DNA of 64,000 nucleotides from Effrenium voratum (Eukaryota > Sar > Dinophyceae > Suessiales > Symbiodiniaceae), in assembly GCA_963377175.1 (NCBI GenBank), contig CAUJNA010000491.1:335572-399571 (forward strand). The letters are read 5' to 3'. The position numbers and the translations under genes were made by a program. Positions 20,561-31,083 of this stretch are shown one piece after another. Each line of letters starts with the position of its first letter. Positions within the stretch are counted from its first letter, which is position 1. A model generated the notes under the pieces. The model saw nothing but the letters and a program-made list of their open reading frames with translations, did not search any database and was not told where the DNA came from.

Positions 20561-20656
20561 GCTTGGGAGTCGGGAGGGGCGTGCAATCAGGGCTGTGTCA
20601 AGAGCCATGGGGCACTCCCCCGGTTTTCCTACACCTGCCATAAATATTTATGGAAG
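20561..20656 (+). CDS. CCP/sushi-like half-module exon
   Basis: The frame reads AWESGGACNQGCVKSHGALP then RFSYTCHKYLWK. SGGACNQGC...GALPRFSYTC is a good CCP-like core. The acceptor is CTCCAG (20555-20560) and a GTGCCG donor follows at 20657. Confidence 0.72.
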
Positions 20657-20794
20657 GTGCCGTTGCGCATTCGCCAGTTCATTGATATGGCAAACGATCG
20701 GGGACTCACGACAAGGATACCGGGCCCCGGAAGCAGTGATTTTTGTATGCACGTAAAGTTATTTTTGCTTTCGGGGTTGCTTTGGGGGCTACTG

Positions 20795-20946
20795 TAGCGC
20801 CTCCCTTTCTCCCTTCCTCACTTCCTCCATTTCCCTTTCTTGCGTCCTTCCTTCTTCCCTCCTGTCTTCCTACCTTTGTTGCCTTCTTGCCTTCTTGCCT
20901 TCCTTCCTTCCTTCCTTCCTTCCTTTCTTCCTTTCTTCCTTTTCAA
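20795..20946. repeat. Polypyrimidine (CTTC)n tract
   Basis: Nearly pure C/T for about 150 bp with CTTC units. Confidence 0.9.
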
Positions 20947-21111
20947 TTCTCGAACTACATGTAATTGAGAGTTGTTGGACAATGCAAAGATAGGGGACTC
21001 ACAAACTAAACGACTAAGTAGCGACACCAACGCGAGCAGTCAATGTTGACCCTTGACATGCCTCACTATCAGGAGAAAGGAGTTTCACCAGAATGAACCT
21101 GTTTTGCATCC

Positions 21112-21218
21112 ATGCACAAAGCTTCGTTAAATACTCAATGTTCAGAGTCATCCAACATCCCGGTAAAGCGCTCTTGTCAGTTTCCGGAGTTCAAGGAAGG
21201 GGATAGGGTGTTCACCTC
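21112..21218 (+). CDS. Possible CCP-like exon
   Basis: The frame reads TQCSESSNIPVKRSCQFPEF then KEGDRVFTS. C......V..SC.FPEFKEGDRV resembles a module with GD in place of GE. It continues open to 21363. Confidence 0.45.
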
Positions 21219-21394
21219 CAAACTGGTTACAATGAATGAATCCCCCATGTTTTTGTTTGATCTCCACCAACGCCTCCGACCAATTCAAGCTCAACTGCGC
21301 CACACTCAAAACCAGGGTAGATCCGCCTTCTTAGTTCTTTACATAGCTCTGGGTAGACCATTTTGAGACCGGTTGTTGCTTGTCACTCCACTCC

Positions 21395-21545
21395 AAGCCC
21401 ACGTCCAAGAGGCACAGCGCCCGGGTCTGCGCACCGCGCGGCTGGCGAGGGCGCTGGCGCACGCCTTGGGCCTGCCATCCTGGCGCCTGGTGGCGAAGGA
21501 GTCCAGGCGCGGTTTGGTTTGGCAACCGACCGACGCGCGGTCGAT
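21395..21545 (+). CDS. Possible helical exon (SEA-like segment)
   Basis: GC-rich exon with frame LRTARLARALAHALGLPSWR then LVAKESRRGLVW. The pattern LR..LA.ALGLP......RRG is reminiscent of small SEA-type or assembly domains that sit between CCP-like modules in algal surface proteins. An alternative frame gives RVCAPRGWRGRW. The assignment is tentative. Confidence 0.35.
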
Positions 21546-22190
21546 GGGTCGATGGGGTCCCATGTGTCACATCAAGGAGAATGATACATGGTACAATTGA
21601 AGGATATACAAATCAAGAACCATCGAAGAGAATACATGTGTAAGTATTTTAGTGTATACATCGGACATTTATGATGAGCTGTTCTATTGTTGATGTTGCG
21701 TGGGAAGGTGTCGTTTGGGACGGAGTTAAAGATGTGTCCTTGGTGCCTTAGAAGCGCTTAAGTGCAGACGTTCTGAAATATGAAGAGAAGCAAAAGTAGA
21801 TCTCAGGCAATCACATGCAGGCGAGGGCGGGTCTTGTTGAACTGTGTAAGACAAGTACTATGGACTGCTCTATGGAAAATGGAATGCTCTAGAGTCCCCT
21901 ACACCCCTTGTGAGGGACAGGCTGGCACCATGAGTCTTCAATTTGTGGCTTTGCAACTTCTTGGAGGAATTTAATCAAACGCATGCACTTGTCTGATGAG
22001 GCCATACTCGCTGACCAGCACTGTGGTTGACCTGCTGCTGTCCTGCTGGCGCTATTAAAATTGTTTGGGCCAGCTCGCAGAGTGCATGCTCAGAAGAGCC
22101 CTGTCCTTGAAGTGGGTTAAAATTCCCTAGGGGGCCATGACCAGAAACTACCATGCTATTCCCTACATGGAACTCTGACCAGAAGCTACA

Positions 22191-22516
22191 GCAGGAGTTC
22201 TGACCACATGTACAATACAGTCTCATTCAAGTGACATCAATGGCATCCTGCTTAGGGACTCGGCCAGGCTGCCGGCCAGCTACAAGCCTGCGAGTTTCCG
22301 GCGGCTCTCTGGCACGGAGCTTGGGGCGGATGGTTCTTGCAGCATGCAAAAGGACCAATTGCTGGACAGAGCCCAGGTAGAAATCCAGGAGGTCCAGCGA
22401 ATTCAACAGGGGTGCTTTGGGATTGAAGAAGTGACGTGCATACGGCGGCAAGCCGCCCTTTGTCCCCGCCATCATGCTTCGCAGGAGGTTCCTCCGATAC
22501 AGCTTTCCTGCCAATA
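22191..22516 (+). CDS. Open frame without Met start, candidate exon
   Basis: A 108-codon open stretch includes RDSARLPASYKPASFRRLSG and QLLDRAQVEIQEVQRIQQGC. It is Gln/Glu-rich with four Cys. No family is recognised. The antisense frame (22252-22575) is also open, so coding is not certain. Confidence 0.35.
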
Positions 22517-22944
22517 AGCAATACTCTCAACCCTGAACTGGGTCGATCAATTTGAATGCTGATGTTCAGTGTCACATGCGAGCCATTGCTTGCGAGCCCT
22601 TGCTTGCATGTTGATCAGCCTGCTAAGTCCCGCGACCAGCACAAGACGTGCTGGCAGCCGCACAAGATGTGCTGCCACGCTCCCAAATGCACACATTCCG
22701 CAGCGAGTGACAACTCGGAGTGAAGCTGTGTGGATGCAGCCATATTGAGCGGGTACCCAGGAAGGCGCCAACACTATCGGAGTTGCTGACAAATGCACTG
22801 TCGCCGCCTCGGGGATGGAAGCAGTGCCACGCCCCGACAGAACTGTACCTGCAGTGAAGCTACCTCAGCGTGGATGCCTGTCGTGCTGCTGTGACTAAGC
22901 TATGTTGGTAGAGGGCAATTGTTGGCTGGTACAGTGGCAGGCAA

Positions 22945-23142
22945 GTGCATGTGTGTGTTTGTGTGTGGGTGTGTGGGTGTGTGGGTGTGTGGGTGTGTGG
23001 GTGTGTGGGTGTGTGGGTGTGTGGGTGTGGGGGTGTGGGGGTGTGGGGGTGTGGGGGTGTGGGGGTGTGGGGGTGTGGGGGTGTGGGGGTGTGGGGGTGT
23101 GGGGGTGTGGGTGTGGGTGTGGGTGTGGGTGTTTGGTTTGGG
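22945..23142. repeat. (GTGTGGGTGTGGGG)n microsatellite
   Basis: About 200 bp of GTGTGGGT changing to GTGTGGGG units. Strong G-strand bias. Confidence 0.95.
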
Positions 23143-23150
23143 CATGGCTC

Positions 23151-23200
23151 AAAAACTGGGGTCCAGAATGGAACCTTGGCTTATGGAAAGGTAGACTAGA
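23151..23200. mobile_element. Family C fragment
   Basis: GGCATGGCTCAAAAACTGG..CAGAATGGAACC matches the end and first part of family C. The rest is missing. Confidence 0.5.
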
Positions 23201-23373
23201 GCCTGCATAACCCCAGCCCCGTGCCCCCGTTTGGTGGGTCACGGATGCCAACTTGAGGTCGTTGCCCAATGGCGAGGCGATCGGGGTCCTAAAACTGGAG
23301 ATGGCCCTAGCCTCGATAGAGCTGTTTCCCCGGGACGAGGGGAGTGGGTGACGCCCTCTGCCCAACAGGATGT

Positions 23374-23483
23374 GGCTGTGAGGTCAAAACCGTTTTGGGA
23401 TCCCACTTTGGGGTAGGTGAATTCATTTTAGTTGGGGATTAGGATGTTCACTGTGGGTACGATTTGGCTTTTGACCCATGGCC
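23374..23483 (+). mobile_element. Introner-like TIR element, family A
   Basis: The ends are GGCTGTGAGGTCAAAACCG and GGCTTTTGACCCATGGCC. Flanked by ATGT. Confidence 0.88.
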
Positions 23484-23689
23484 ATGTCCCAAACTTTGCT
23501 CAATTTTCACAAACTGTCCAAGGTAGAAGGTAGCCAAGGGACGACATGTGTTGTTGACGACTCCTGAGGTGAGCAACACCGTGGGGAGGCGCAAAGCTGA
23601 GACCAAAGCAAAAGGAAGTGATGCTTTTCCTAGGATTTGCAGCGCATTTCTAGGTCCACTTCAACCAGAGAGAAGGGTTGAGAAACGGC

Positions 23690-23775
23690 ACCGTCACACT
23701 GTCACAGCACCGAGGATGTGTGTTCATCCACCAGTTGTCGAGTATGCAAAGGATCTGACCACATGCGCATGAGCC
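23690..23775 (+). CDS. Possible CCP-like linker exon
   Basis: The frame reads RMCVHPPVVEYAKDLTTCA, matching C..PPVV..A....C. Boundaries are unknown. Confidence 0.45.
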
Positions 23776-23927
23776 TCAGTCCTCCCGCAATGGAGAGCGG
23801 GGTGTCTTTGGTTGATGGTACCCTTTATGGGCTGCTTTTTTTTGACAGGGGACCCAAGGGAAAGCCACCCATCTCAGGGATTGCCCTATGTTGCCACAAA
23901 TTCATTTGATGGTTCGCCTGGTTGCAG

Positions 23928-24300
23928 CCGCGCCAGTGTCCGGTGCAAGCGAATCAGTGGATGCCATGCGACTGCAGGCCTTCACTCTCAGCGGCCACGT
24001 TTGCCCGCTGGTGTGTGAAGCTGGTTTCGCGCCGTTCCCGGAGAACCAGTTGCCTGGTTCCGGATTCTGTTCGACCTTGCTTTCGCCAATTGGCCATGGG
24101 TCAAAATCCAAATCGTACCCCCAGTGAACATCCCAATCCCCACTAAAATAGACTAAAATGGGTGGTGCACCTACCCAAGCTGGTACCATTGGTTTTGACC
24201 CACAGCCAAATGTCCATCTATTTGCAGAACTTAGACTGCACTGTTCGCTTTGGCAAACACTTGAAGCCAGGTGCACAGCGGGAGCCTGGCCTGCCAAGAT
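23928..24300 (+). CDS. CCP/sushi-like module interrupted by family A element
   Basis: The exon opens in phase 1 after GTTGCAG (23921-23927): APVSGASESVDAMRLQAFT then LSGHVCPLVCEAGFAPFP and GFCSTLLSPI. A family-A element follows. Removing it with one 5-bp flank continues the same frame into VHLFAELRLHCSLWQTLEA then RCTAGAWPA. The whole therefore reads as one module (C..VC.AGF......LHC...RC.AGAW) plus a tail. Confidence 0.75.
24093..24207 (-). mobile_element. Introner-like TIR element, family A (reverse, GTGCAC subtype)
   Basis: The ends are GGCCATGGGTCAAAATCC and TTGGTTTTGACCCACAGCC. Imperfect 5-bp flanks AATTG/AAATG. Its removal (120 bp) keeps the host frame. Confidence 0.9.
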
Positions 24301-24602
24301 GGCGTGGGGGGCTTTTTGGAATGTGTGCTTAGTGAACGGGGATCGGCAGACCTTACTTGATGGATGTAGCTTGCAAACGAGAAGAATCAGGTGGTCCTGT
24401 TTGGACCTCATTCCGACTCACCAACTCGGGCGTCCTTCAGTGATATGTGGTGGGTTGCACTACCTGAAAGCTCCAAAAGCATGAATTCGACCCTTGTCGC
24501 TGCAGGGTTCCTCGGTCAATCAAGGCATGGCTGCTTCCTCACTGCGCCAGTGACTGAGCTTGAGCTGCCTTTCTCCGCAAGAAACACCAACTCTTCACCA
24601 CG

Positions 24603-24776
24603 ATGGCTAGACAGTATCTTGTTGCCACTTTAGACTCTGCTGGACAGCGCAGACAGGAAGAGATGCTTTGCGACTCACCGCCTAACGTGGAGAACTCTGA
24701 GGACAGATTCCGAGAGGTTTTTGTCCGGCACGGCAAGACTTTCACCAATGAAGCTGCGCTCGCGAAAGGTGAATAA
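24603..24776 (+). CDS. Orphan open frame, hypothetical
   Basis: Met-initiated frame of 57 codons: MARQYLVATLDSAGQRRQEE then DRFREVFVRHGKTFTNEAA. It looks like soluble protein, unlike the Cys-rich exons around it. No family is recognised. It could continue through a splice at AAAG|GTGAAT. Confidence 0.4.
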   Translation: MARQYLVATLDSAGQRRQEEMLCDSPPNVENSEDRFREVFVRHGKTFTNEAALAKGE

Positions 24777-25035
24777 CTCCCTGGTTGGGCGGTAATGGCT
24801 GTCCCAGTTTTGCCTGACACACGACACGCTTCAGTTTTAGAGCTGGAGCGGATCGCTGATCAAGCTCAAGCGCGTGCTTCTCAAAGTTTGGGACCCTTTT
24901 GGCTTCCTTGTTAAGCATCAACCTAAGTTCACTCTCCCCATTCTCAAGCAAGTGATCCCTATTGAGACAGGCCCCAGTGTCAGTCTTGGGTGGCTTACCA
25001 CGTCGACGCAAACAGCAGCTGAAGGACTTGTCGCA

Positions 25036-25288
25036 CTGCCAGAACAGCGCCTTGGAGCCTAGTATTCTCGAACTGGCAAAGCGTTTGTTAAACCGACAAG
25101 TTCAACGCAAAGTTGTAGTTAGCCCAAGTGATGATGCTCGCTGCTTGAAGGATTTTGTTGGTCGAAAGGTGTCTGTCTACCTTGAAAGCTTAGCTGGTCG
25201 CTTTGCTGCTCCCACTAAAGGCAGAGGGAGGGCTACAGATATGTTCTTTGCAGGGATCTGTTTCCGGGCGCTCGCTGCAAGTTGAGGC
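25036..25288 (+). CDS. Orphan open frame, hypothetical
   Basis: The frame includes ILELAKRLLNRQVQRKVVVS and CLKDFVGRKVSVYLESLAGR. It is basic and soluble-looking. It may belong with the frame at 24603. Its end overlaps the next CCP-like exon in another frame, so the two cannot be one coding unit. Confidence 0.35.
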
Positions 25289-25340
25289 CACGGGCTCTAT
25301 TTGCATCCTTGAGTGTCAGCCAGGCTACGAGAGGACCAGA
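25250..25340 (+). CDS. CCP/sushi-like half-module exon
   Basis: After TTTGCAG the frame reads GSVSGRSLQVEATGSICI then LECQPGYERTR. GSICILECQPGYE is a clear CCP-like core. The microsatellite after 25370 lies in the following intron. Confidence 0.72.
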
Positions 25341-25369
25341 TTGTTTGATTGCCTATTTCCTTTTTGCTT

Positions 25370-25535
25370 TCTTCTCTGTTTGTTTGGTTGTTTGGTTGCT
25401 TGCTTGCTTGCTCGCTCGCTTGTTGTTTGTTTGTTTGGTTGCTTGCTTGCGTGTTTGTTGTTTATTGTTTGTTTGTGTGTGTGCTTGCTGGCTTGCTTTC
25501 TTGAATTTCTTGCTCGCTTGTTTGTTGTTTGTTTG

Positions 25536-25620
<85 letters not shown>

Positions 25621-25918
25621 GTGCTTGCCAGTTTGCTTGTTTGCTTGATTGTGTGCGTGTGTTGGTTTGTTTGCGTGGTTGCTCTGTAGCGTGACTGATT
25701 GTGTGTGTGTGTGTGTCGTTGCTCGACTTGTTTGTTTGTTTGTTTGTTTGCTTGCTTGCTTGCTTGCGTGCGTGCTTGACTGTGTTTGTGTTGGTTTGTT
25801 TGCGTGGTTGCTCTCTAGTGTGATTGATTATGTGTGTGTATTTGTTTGTTTGTATGTTGTTTGGTTGCTTGCTTGCGTACTCGCTCGCTCGCTCGCTCGC
25901 TCGCTCGCTCGCTCGCTC

Positions 25919-25964
<46 letters not shown>

Positions 25965-25980
25965 TTGACTCCTTGATTAC
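25370..25980. repeat. Long (CTTG)n/(CTCG)n microsatellite
   Basis: About 600 bp of TTGC, TTGT and TCGC units in several blocks. Long Leu/Cys frames here are artefacts. Confidence 0.95.
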
Positions 25981-26186
25981 TTCTGTGTGTGTTTGTGTGC
26001 TTTCCTTGTTTGCTTGTTTGTGTGTTTGCACGTTTGTCTTGCTTGCTTCACTCCCCGCTTTTTTTGCATGCAAACCGATTCCACTATGTTGCGAGATGGT
26101 CTTACTTTCGCGCCACAGATCATTCGCGGCTGACTGTGTGCCCAAGACAGTGGCAGTCTTTGACTTTCGTCAGTTTTGTTGTGCAG

Positions 26187-26524
26187 GACAGGAGACTTGG
26201 AGTGCAGCAAAGGCTTCTGGGCCTGGTTCCCAGTTGCAGGGCAACTGGCGCCACTACGATGCACAAGCATAGGTGTCCTTTTTAGGTTGGTTTGGTTCAA
26301 ACAATAGAAGGCACTGGTTTAGATGGGTTTTATTCCATATACCAGGGAAACCCATCTATTTTTCCAAAAGGACACCTATGTGCACAAGAACACCCCAGTT
26401 GCAGCTGGCCCTTTTGCGTGATGTGCCACGCTCGGTCGGATTCCATGCTGGCTCAGACCATCGCTTGCCTGCCAATTAACTGCAGTTCATGGACGAATCA
26501 TTCCACCAGGGTTCCAAGTGTTTG
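26187..26524 (+). CDS. CCP/sushi-like module interrupted by family F element
   Basis: The left part (26187-26267) ends GSQLQGNWRHYDAQ. If element F and one copy of the 8-bp repeat TGCACAAG are removed, the frame runs on as EHPSCSWPFCVMCHARSDS then LAQTIACLPINCSSW. The join GNWRHYDAQEHPSCSWPFC is the usual end-of-module and next-module sequence. This is the best-defined insertion in the CCP gene. Confidence 0.68.
26268..26380. mobile_element. Introner-like TIR element, family F
   Basis: The palindromic ends are CATAGGTGTCCTTTT and AAAAGGACACCTATG. The inner arms TAGATGGG and CCCATCTA are also inverted. Perfect 8-bp flanking repeat TGCACAAG at 26260-26267 and 26381-26388. Confidence 0.92.
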
Positions 26525-26809
26525 ATCACATGGCCGACTTGAACCCAAATTCTTGGGTGTGTTTTTTTTTGTTGAGTCTCGGTACCCTGCTTTTGTCTTT
26601 GTAAAGGGACACCAAAAGCGCCATATTAATGGGTCCCCTAAATTCCGGCACACCCGACAAGGGTCAACACTTGCAGGGTCAACTACCTGCGCTAACTCAA
26701 GGCTGCGTCCCACCCGGTGGCATGGCTCGCAGCGTGCTGCTTTGCGGGACGCTGCTTTGCAGTGCGCTTTGCCTCGCGGCAAAAGCATTTCGAATGTAGG
26801 AACAAATGT

Positions 26810-26845
26810 GGCTGTGGGTCAAAACCCTGTACCCCTGGGGAGGCC
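26810..26845. mobile_element. Family A remnant (ends only)
   Basis: GGCTGTGGGTCAAAACCC joined to GTACCCCTGGGGAGGCC. The core is missing. Confidence 0.6.
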
Positions 26846-27971
26846 ATAAACTGCATCCTGTTGCGATTGGATGCTGCAATGCCAAGGGTTTTGACGTTTC
26901 AAATCGCTCGTGTTTTTGGCTTATCAGTGTGCTTGCGGTTGGCCTTTTCTAGTGCTTTGCCGCTTTCCTTTGTGGCTTCCTGGCCTTTGGCTCGTTGCTC
27001 CATTTCAACCCAGCAGCCCAAAACATACTGCATGTTCTGATTCAGAATTTACGGAACTCTAGTAAGGTTGCCGGCAGGAATCCAACCAGAGCTGAGCAAG
27101 CGCATCAAGAATCAGGGGTCACTCATGCTGACCGCTGTTGCGATTTGCAATGATACCTGTTGAGGGGCTTGTCTTGAGACAATCTGGGAAGTGGCACGAT
27201 CAGCTAAAACCTAAGTACCCAAAAAGTGCAAACATGGCTATATACACAATGAAAAGCAAGAGATCCAGTATTTTCCGGACGCAGAACACGTACCAATATA
27301 TATATATATATATCTACACACATCTCTCTTACCGAGGCCTGTTAGATTTGGTGGACGGCGCCCGCATTTCTCTGACTGGCGAGCTCGGGGAGCCTCAGAT
27401 GGATCAGATGACAGCATTGTTGATGGCAAAGCTCTTGTACTGGCCATAGATTCCAGTGTTTCAAGTAAGAAGGGCGGGAGAGAGAGACTTGCTTGGCGGC
27501 TGGCAGTTCAGAGCTGATCCAGTCGCCAGTTTCATGCTGATTGTAGTGGGAGAAGTTAATAAGCTCTCACACCTTCCTTTTTGTGTCCCACCTATCATCC
27601 CACCTTCGCTTAGCAGGATTGTGCAGAGTCCTTGGTGAATCGCAAGACCTGGGAGCCTGGGGCTCTTCTGCGCAGGAACGGCCGGTGCCACCGCCGCCGT
27701 CCCAAGCAGTCCAGGAGAAGGTCGGCGTTTTTGGGTTTTGCTGTGCTGCGAGTCCATCGCATGGTTTCTTTGTCAAAGCACTGATGGCAGGCTTGCATTT
27801 GGTGGAATTTTGGTTGCACAAAGCCGATTGAGCTGCAATTCTCATCCGATTGAGGTGAACTAGCACGACCCTGCTTAGCGTGTAACAGTTAGAATGAAGC
27901 AATATCATCCGTGACAGACATAGAGATTTCTGGCTTGCGGATTCTGTCTCGACCCTCGTTTTGCTTGCCAG

Positions 27972-28110
27972 AACGGCCAGGAATTCTACCAGTGCACGCG
28001 CCAGTGTCGCTGGAGCTTTGGTTTCTTCAACTTGCAAGTTGTGGGCGGCCGGAAAGGCTGGTCCAAATGTCAGTGCTATCGCAGCTTGGCAACAGAAATT
28101 CAGGGGGTCG
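27972..28110 (+). CDS. Cys-rich extracellular exon
   Basis: After CTTGCCAG the frame reads NGQEFYQCTRQCRWSFGFFN then GRKGWSKCQCYRS. Five Cys and aromatic residues are spaced as in a secreted domain. The fold is not recognised. The frame stays open to about 28247. Confidence 0.55.
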
Positions 28111-28269
28111 CAGAGCTGTTTGCGCTGCAAAAGCAAGCCGCGTTTAATATCGGAAGTCAAGCCATGTGGATGGCTCATGTTTCTCACCTCAATTCGACTC
28201 CAAACTTGTGCAAAGGTTTGGCTGGCATGTACAGCAACGTGAGCTGAGGTTTGAACAATTCATTTTTAG

Positions 28270-28338
28270 GCCCGCGCCCCAGCTGGCCCCAGAGCCTCAC
28301 AAATGCGACTGCGAGAGAGGCTTTGCGCAGATTTGATG
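28270..28338 (+). CDS. Short EGF-like exon
   Basis: After TTTTTAG the frame reads PAPQLAPEPHKCDCERGFAQ. CDCERGF is the C-terminal signature of EGF-like repeats. Confidence 0.45.
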
Positions 28339-28615
28339 TTGAGCATGCTGAGGTTATGAGGTTCTGCTGCCAGCTATCTCCCGGTACTCGGACTGTACTG
28401 GGTTTCCTTTGACACCAGACGAATGTCCATCGGCGGGTTAAATCAGCACCGGTGTGAGTTCACTGACTTGCGTGTGTGTGGGCAAAGATTCGACAGAGTT
28501 GGGGTGTGCGCACTTCCTTTGCAAATGCCAAGGGTGGTTGGATTGACTTGAATTCCCCTGCAAGTGAATTTGGCTAGAGTAGGGGAGAGTGGGATCCTCG
28601 TTCCTTCAATTCCAG

Positions 28616-28750
28616 GACAAAGACTTCGACACTAACAATACCTGGAGCGGCAACAGCACTAGTGGATTCTCCTCAGCATCTTGGCAGAAAGGGACTGCAG
28701 TTTCCAAGTGCAGTGCGTTTGCGTATGCTGACTCAGTGATGTGCTGGCAA
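28616..28750 (+). CDS. Secreted-type exon, unknown domain
   Basis: After TTCCAG the frame reads DKDFDTNNTWSGNSTSGFSS then KGTAVSKCSAFAYADSVMCW. It has two N-glycosylation sequons (NNT, NST) and two Cys. No family is recognised. Confidence 0.5.
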
Positions 28751-28978
28751 TTGCAAGCGGCCCACCGCTGAATATGAGATCTCCATTATCCACCCTTACG
28801 AGAAGCCCTTCTAAGCAAAGTCGAAGGATCGTTTTAGGAGCCTTGGGGCATAGATTCTTTCGGACTGGGTAGTTTGATTCTTTCTGGATAGAGTTTCTTG
28901 CATTGCGGGTCCAATGGTCCAAGCGTACAGCCGTCCAAACAGAAAGGTGTCTAGTCGCGCACAGGTTCGTCCCGACAG

Positions 28979-29079
28979 GACTACGTCTGTGTGCAGACCT
29001 CCGGCGGCATTGTCTCCATGAGCAAGGAGGAGGCAGTCCAAGCGATTCCCGGTGCGATTGAGCTGAGCTTCAGTGGGCC
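28979..29079 (+). CDS. Exon of unknown domain
   Basis: After CCCGACAG the frame reads DYVCVQTSGGIVSMSKEEAV then QAIPGAIELSFSG. Clean composition. Ends before a stop at 29080, probably at a GC or GG donor. Confidence 0.5.
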
Positions 29080-29123
29080 TTGAGGGAGATTCATGCGTCA
29101 GGTTCAGCCTGAATGGATGACAT

Positions 29124-29222
29124 GCTGTGGGTCATAAATGAGGAAACTGGTGAACTTCAAAATAGGTGGGAAATGGATGTTCATCCACCCCAAAATGGAG
29201 CCATAGGCTATGCCCCATGGCC
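29124..29222 (+). mobile_element. Family A element, diverged
   Basis: GCTGTGGGTCATAAAT on the left and GGCTATGCCCCATGGCC on the right. The core has ATGGATGTTCATCCACCCCAAAATGG, like the variant at 3098. Confidence 0.65.
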
Positions 29223-29445
29223 ACATGTGACCAAGTTACGACCTGGATCTTCATTATATGAGAGTTTCAGGTGTTGCATGCCTTCAGAGCACCTGACGTG
29301 ACCTGCTGTGGTTTTTTTCAGAGTTGGTACCCTTTGGGTTGCTTTAAAGGAAGCAAAGGACCGCGGAGGCACTTTTGGGTGTCCCCAAGCTTCAGACTTC
29401 ATTGCACTGGAGGCATTCTGTTCGCGTGTAGCCGAGGACCTCTGA

Positions 29446-29507
29446 AGGTGGCAAGGCCTTGCACTGCGGCCGCTGTGCTGCCTGCAGTGCTCCGGCGGAC
29501 ATAGAGG
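29446..29507 (+). CDS. Exon with HC..C..C motif (algal Cys-rich family, tentative)
   Basis: The frame reads KALHCGRCAACSAPADIEV. From memory, LHC..C..CS...DI is the start of a conserved domain in uncharacterised proteins of haptophytes, diatoms and dinoflagellates, whose later parts contain W.DN(I/M).C and ANRR..GI.SDI. Both later parts appear downstream (31402, 37206). Function unknown. The family recall is not checked. Confidence 0.42.
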
Positions 29508-29929
29508 TGGGTTGGAAGGGGGGGGTTGAGGCCTTGGGAGAAGCCGCAGGAATACACCTTCAACACAACCAACAAAGGTACCAACTCACAAAATGCAATC
29601 ATCCCACGCGCACACACACACAGAGACACTGACAACATACACCAGGCACCAGGCACCAGGCACTTTGCAATGTGTTTGTTTGCGCAAAAGGCTTGTTGAC
29701 ATGTGTGGTTGAGTGACGATCGCACACAACGCCAGCCAGGATTTGGAGACATGCAATGGGCAAGGGGGCGCAATAGAAGCCCACGTCGGGGTCTTCTTCT
29801 CAATGTCAGGCGGAAAGTTCTAGGCCGCGCATGGAACCAGTGGTGTCACGTGAGCAACAGGCACGTGTGCGATATCTGTTTGGGTGACGCTGCCACTGTC
29901 ATGCACATGTGAGCAAAGCAGGTGCCAGA

Positions 29930-30192
29930 CACGAGACAACAGACAACAGACAACAGAGCCGCAGACACCAGACAACAGACAACAGAGACTGCAGCAGACA
30001 CCCAGACACCCAACACTCGACGCCTGACGCACAGACGCACGAAAGCGCAGAGCACACGCACGTGCTCACTCGCACCCGCACGCACCCACGCACCCGACTA
30101 CGCACGCCCACACACCCACACCCACACAGCCCACACACACGCACACCCACACAGCCCACACAGCCCACACACACACCCACACACACACGCAA
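29930..30192. repeat. CAGACAACAGA and (CA)n repeats
   Basis: ACAACAGAC units at 29935-30000, then CA-rich ACACCCACAC units to 30190. Confidence 0.9.
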
Positions 30193-30680
30193 GTGGTGCT
30201 TGACTAAAAGGCCGTAGAATGGTAGGGCATGGATGGGCCGACAGGTTGGGGCGAGTCGAACAAATATGGCATGTTGATTCGCGCCGCGAAAGATTCTCTC
30301 GCCAGCCCTCCTCACCAGCCATGTCCTCACCCCGGCAGTTGTAGAGTGGGACCGAGCTCGCACGCCTTAGAGCCTGCCGCACCAAGTAACTCAATTCATG
30401 TGCTCCACTTCGGATGTGTACTTCTGATGCCAATCCCGCTCCGACAGGTCATGTCCAAGACGCGGAAATGGATCACAGAGGCTGGGCCTGCAAGGGAGCC
30501 ACGAGTTGACCTCCGATCCGAATCCGTTCGTTTCAGGTGAGTTATCATCAAGACCGTAGTAAAATGGTCGTAATCCCAGAACCATGCTTCAAGAATCAAG
30601 AAGGCGGACATTTCCGCAGCTATTTTTAGTTGGGATTGTCCCTACCCAACAAATCTACCCGGGTTTTGAATGTGGCTCAG

Positions 30681-30772
30681 GTGTTGACTGCGCTTTCCGC
30701 TCGCTTTGCCGCGCCCTGGGGGCATCACGACCCGGTGCGCCTGGCCAGGGAGCTCACTGAGGCGGAGAGGGG
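30681..30772 (+). CDS. Possible exon of the same Cys-rich family
   Basis: After GGCTCAG the frame reads VLTALSARFAAPWGHHDPVR then LARELTEAERG. LT.LS..FAAPWG could follow the DI motif of 29446. This is an inference from order only. Confidence 0.4.
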
Positions 30773-31083
30773 TTCAGTTCTTTTCCCTTTTTCTGGGCTA
30801 GACTTGGGATACAATTTACATTTTACCAGTGACTCCATGTGAAGCCAACAATAAAATATGCATTCTAGAACTGGGCCTGACTCTAATCATGTCCCTCTTT
30901 GATCGAACGCAGGTTTTCATGGCCAAGTATAGCGGCTTTCTTGAATGGTGCACCGTTTGGGTAGGAAATCTGATGACACCTGATGTATTCCAAAGCTCTG
31001 AAGTTGGCTTGCGCTGGCAAAAGAAAGAAGGCACCAGCGATGTATGACACTGTGCCAGGCCATATTTATTCCACGAATCTTAG

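Noticed and set aside
22895..23365. His/Pro/Thr-rich minus-strand frame
   Set aside because: Translation of the GTGTGGGT microsatellite.
25649..26272. 207-codon Leu/Cys-rich open frame
   Set aside because: Most of it is translated CTTG/CTCG microsatellite.
29899..30363. Regular CA and CAGACAACAGA spacing considered as a CRISPR-like array
   Set aside because: Units are contiguous with no unique spacers; an ordinary microsatellite.
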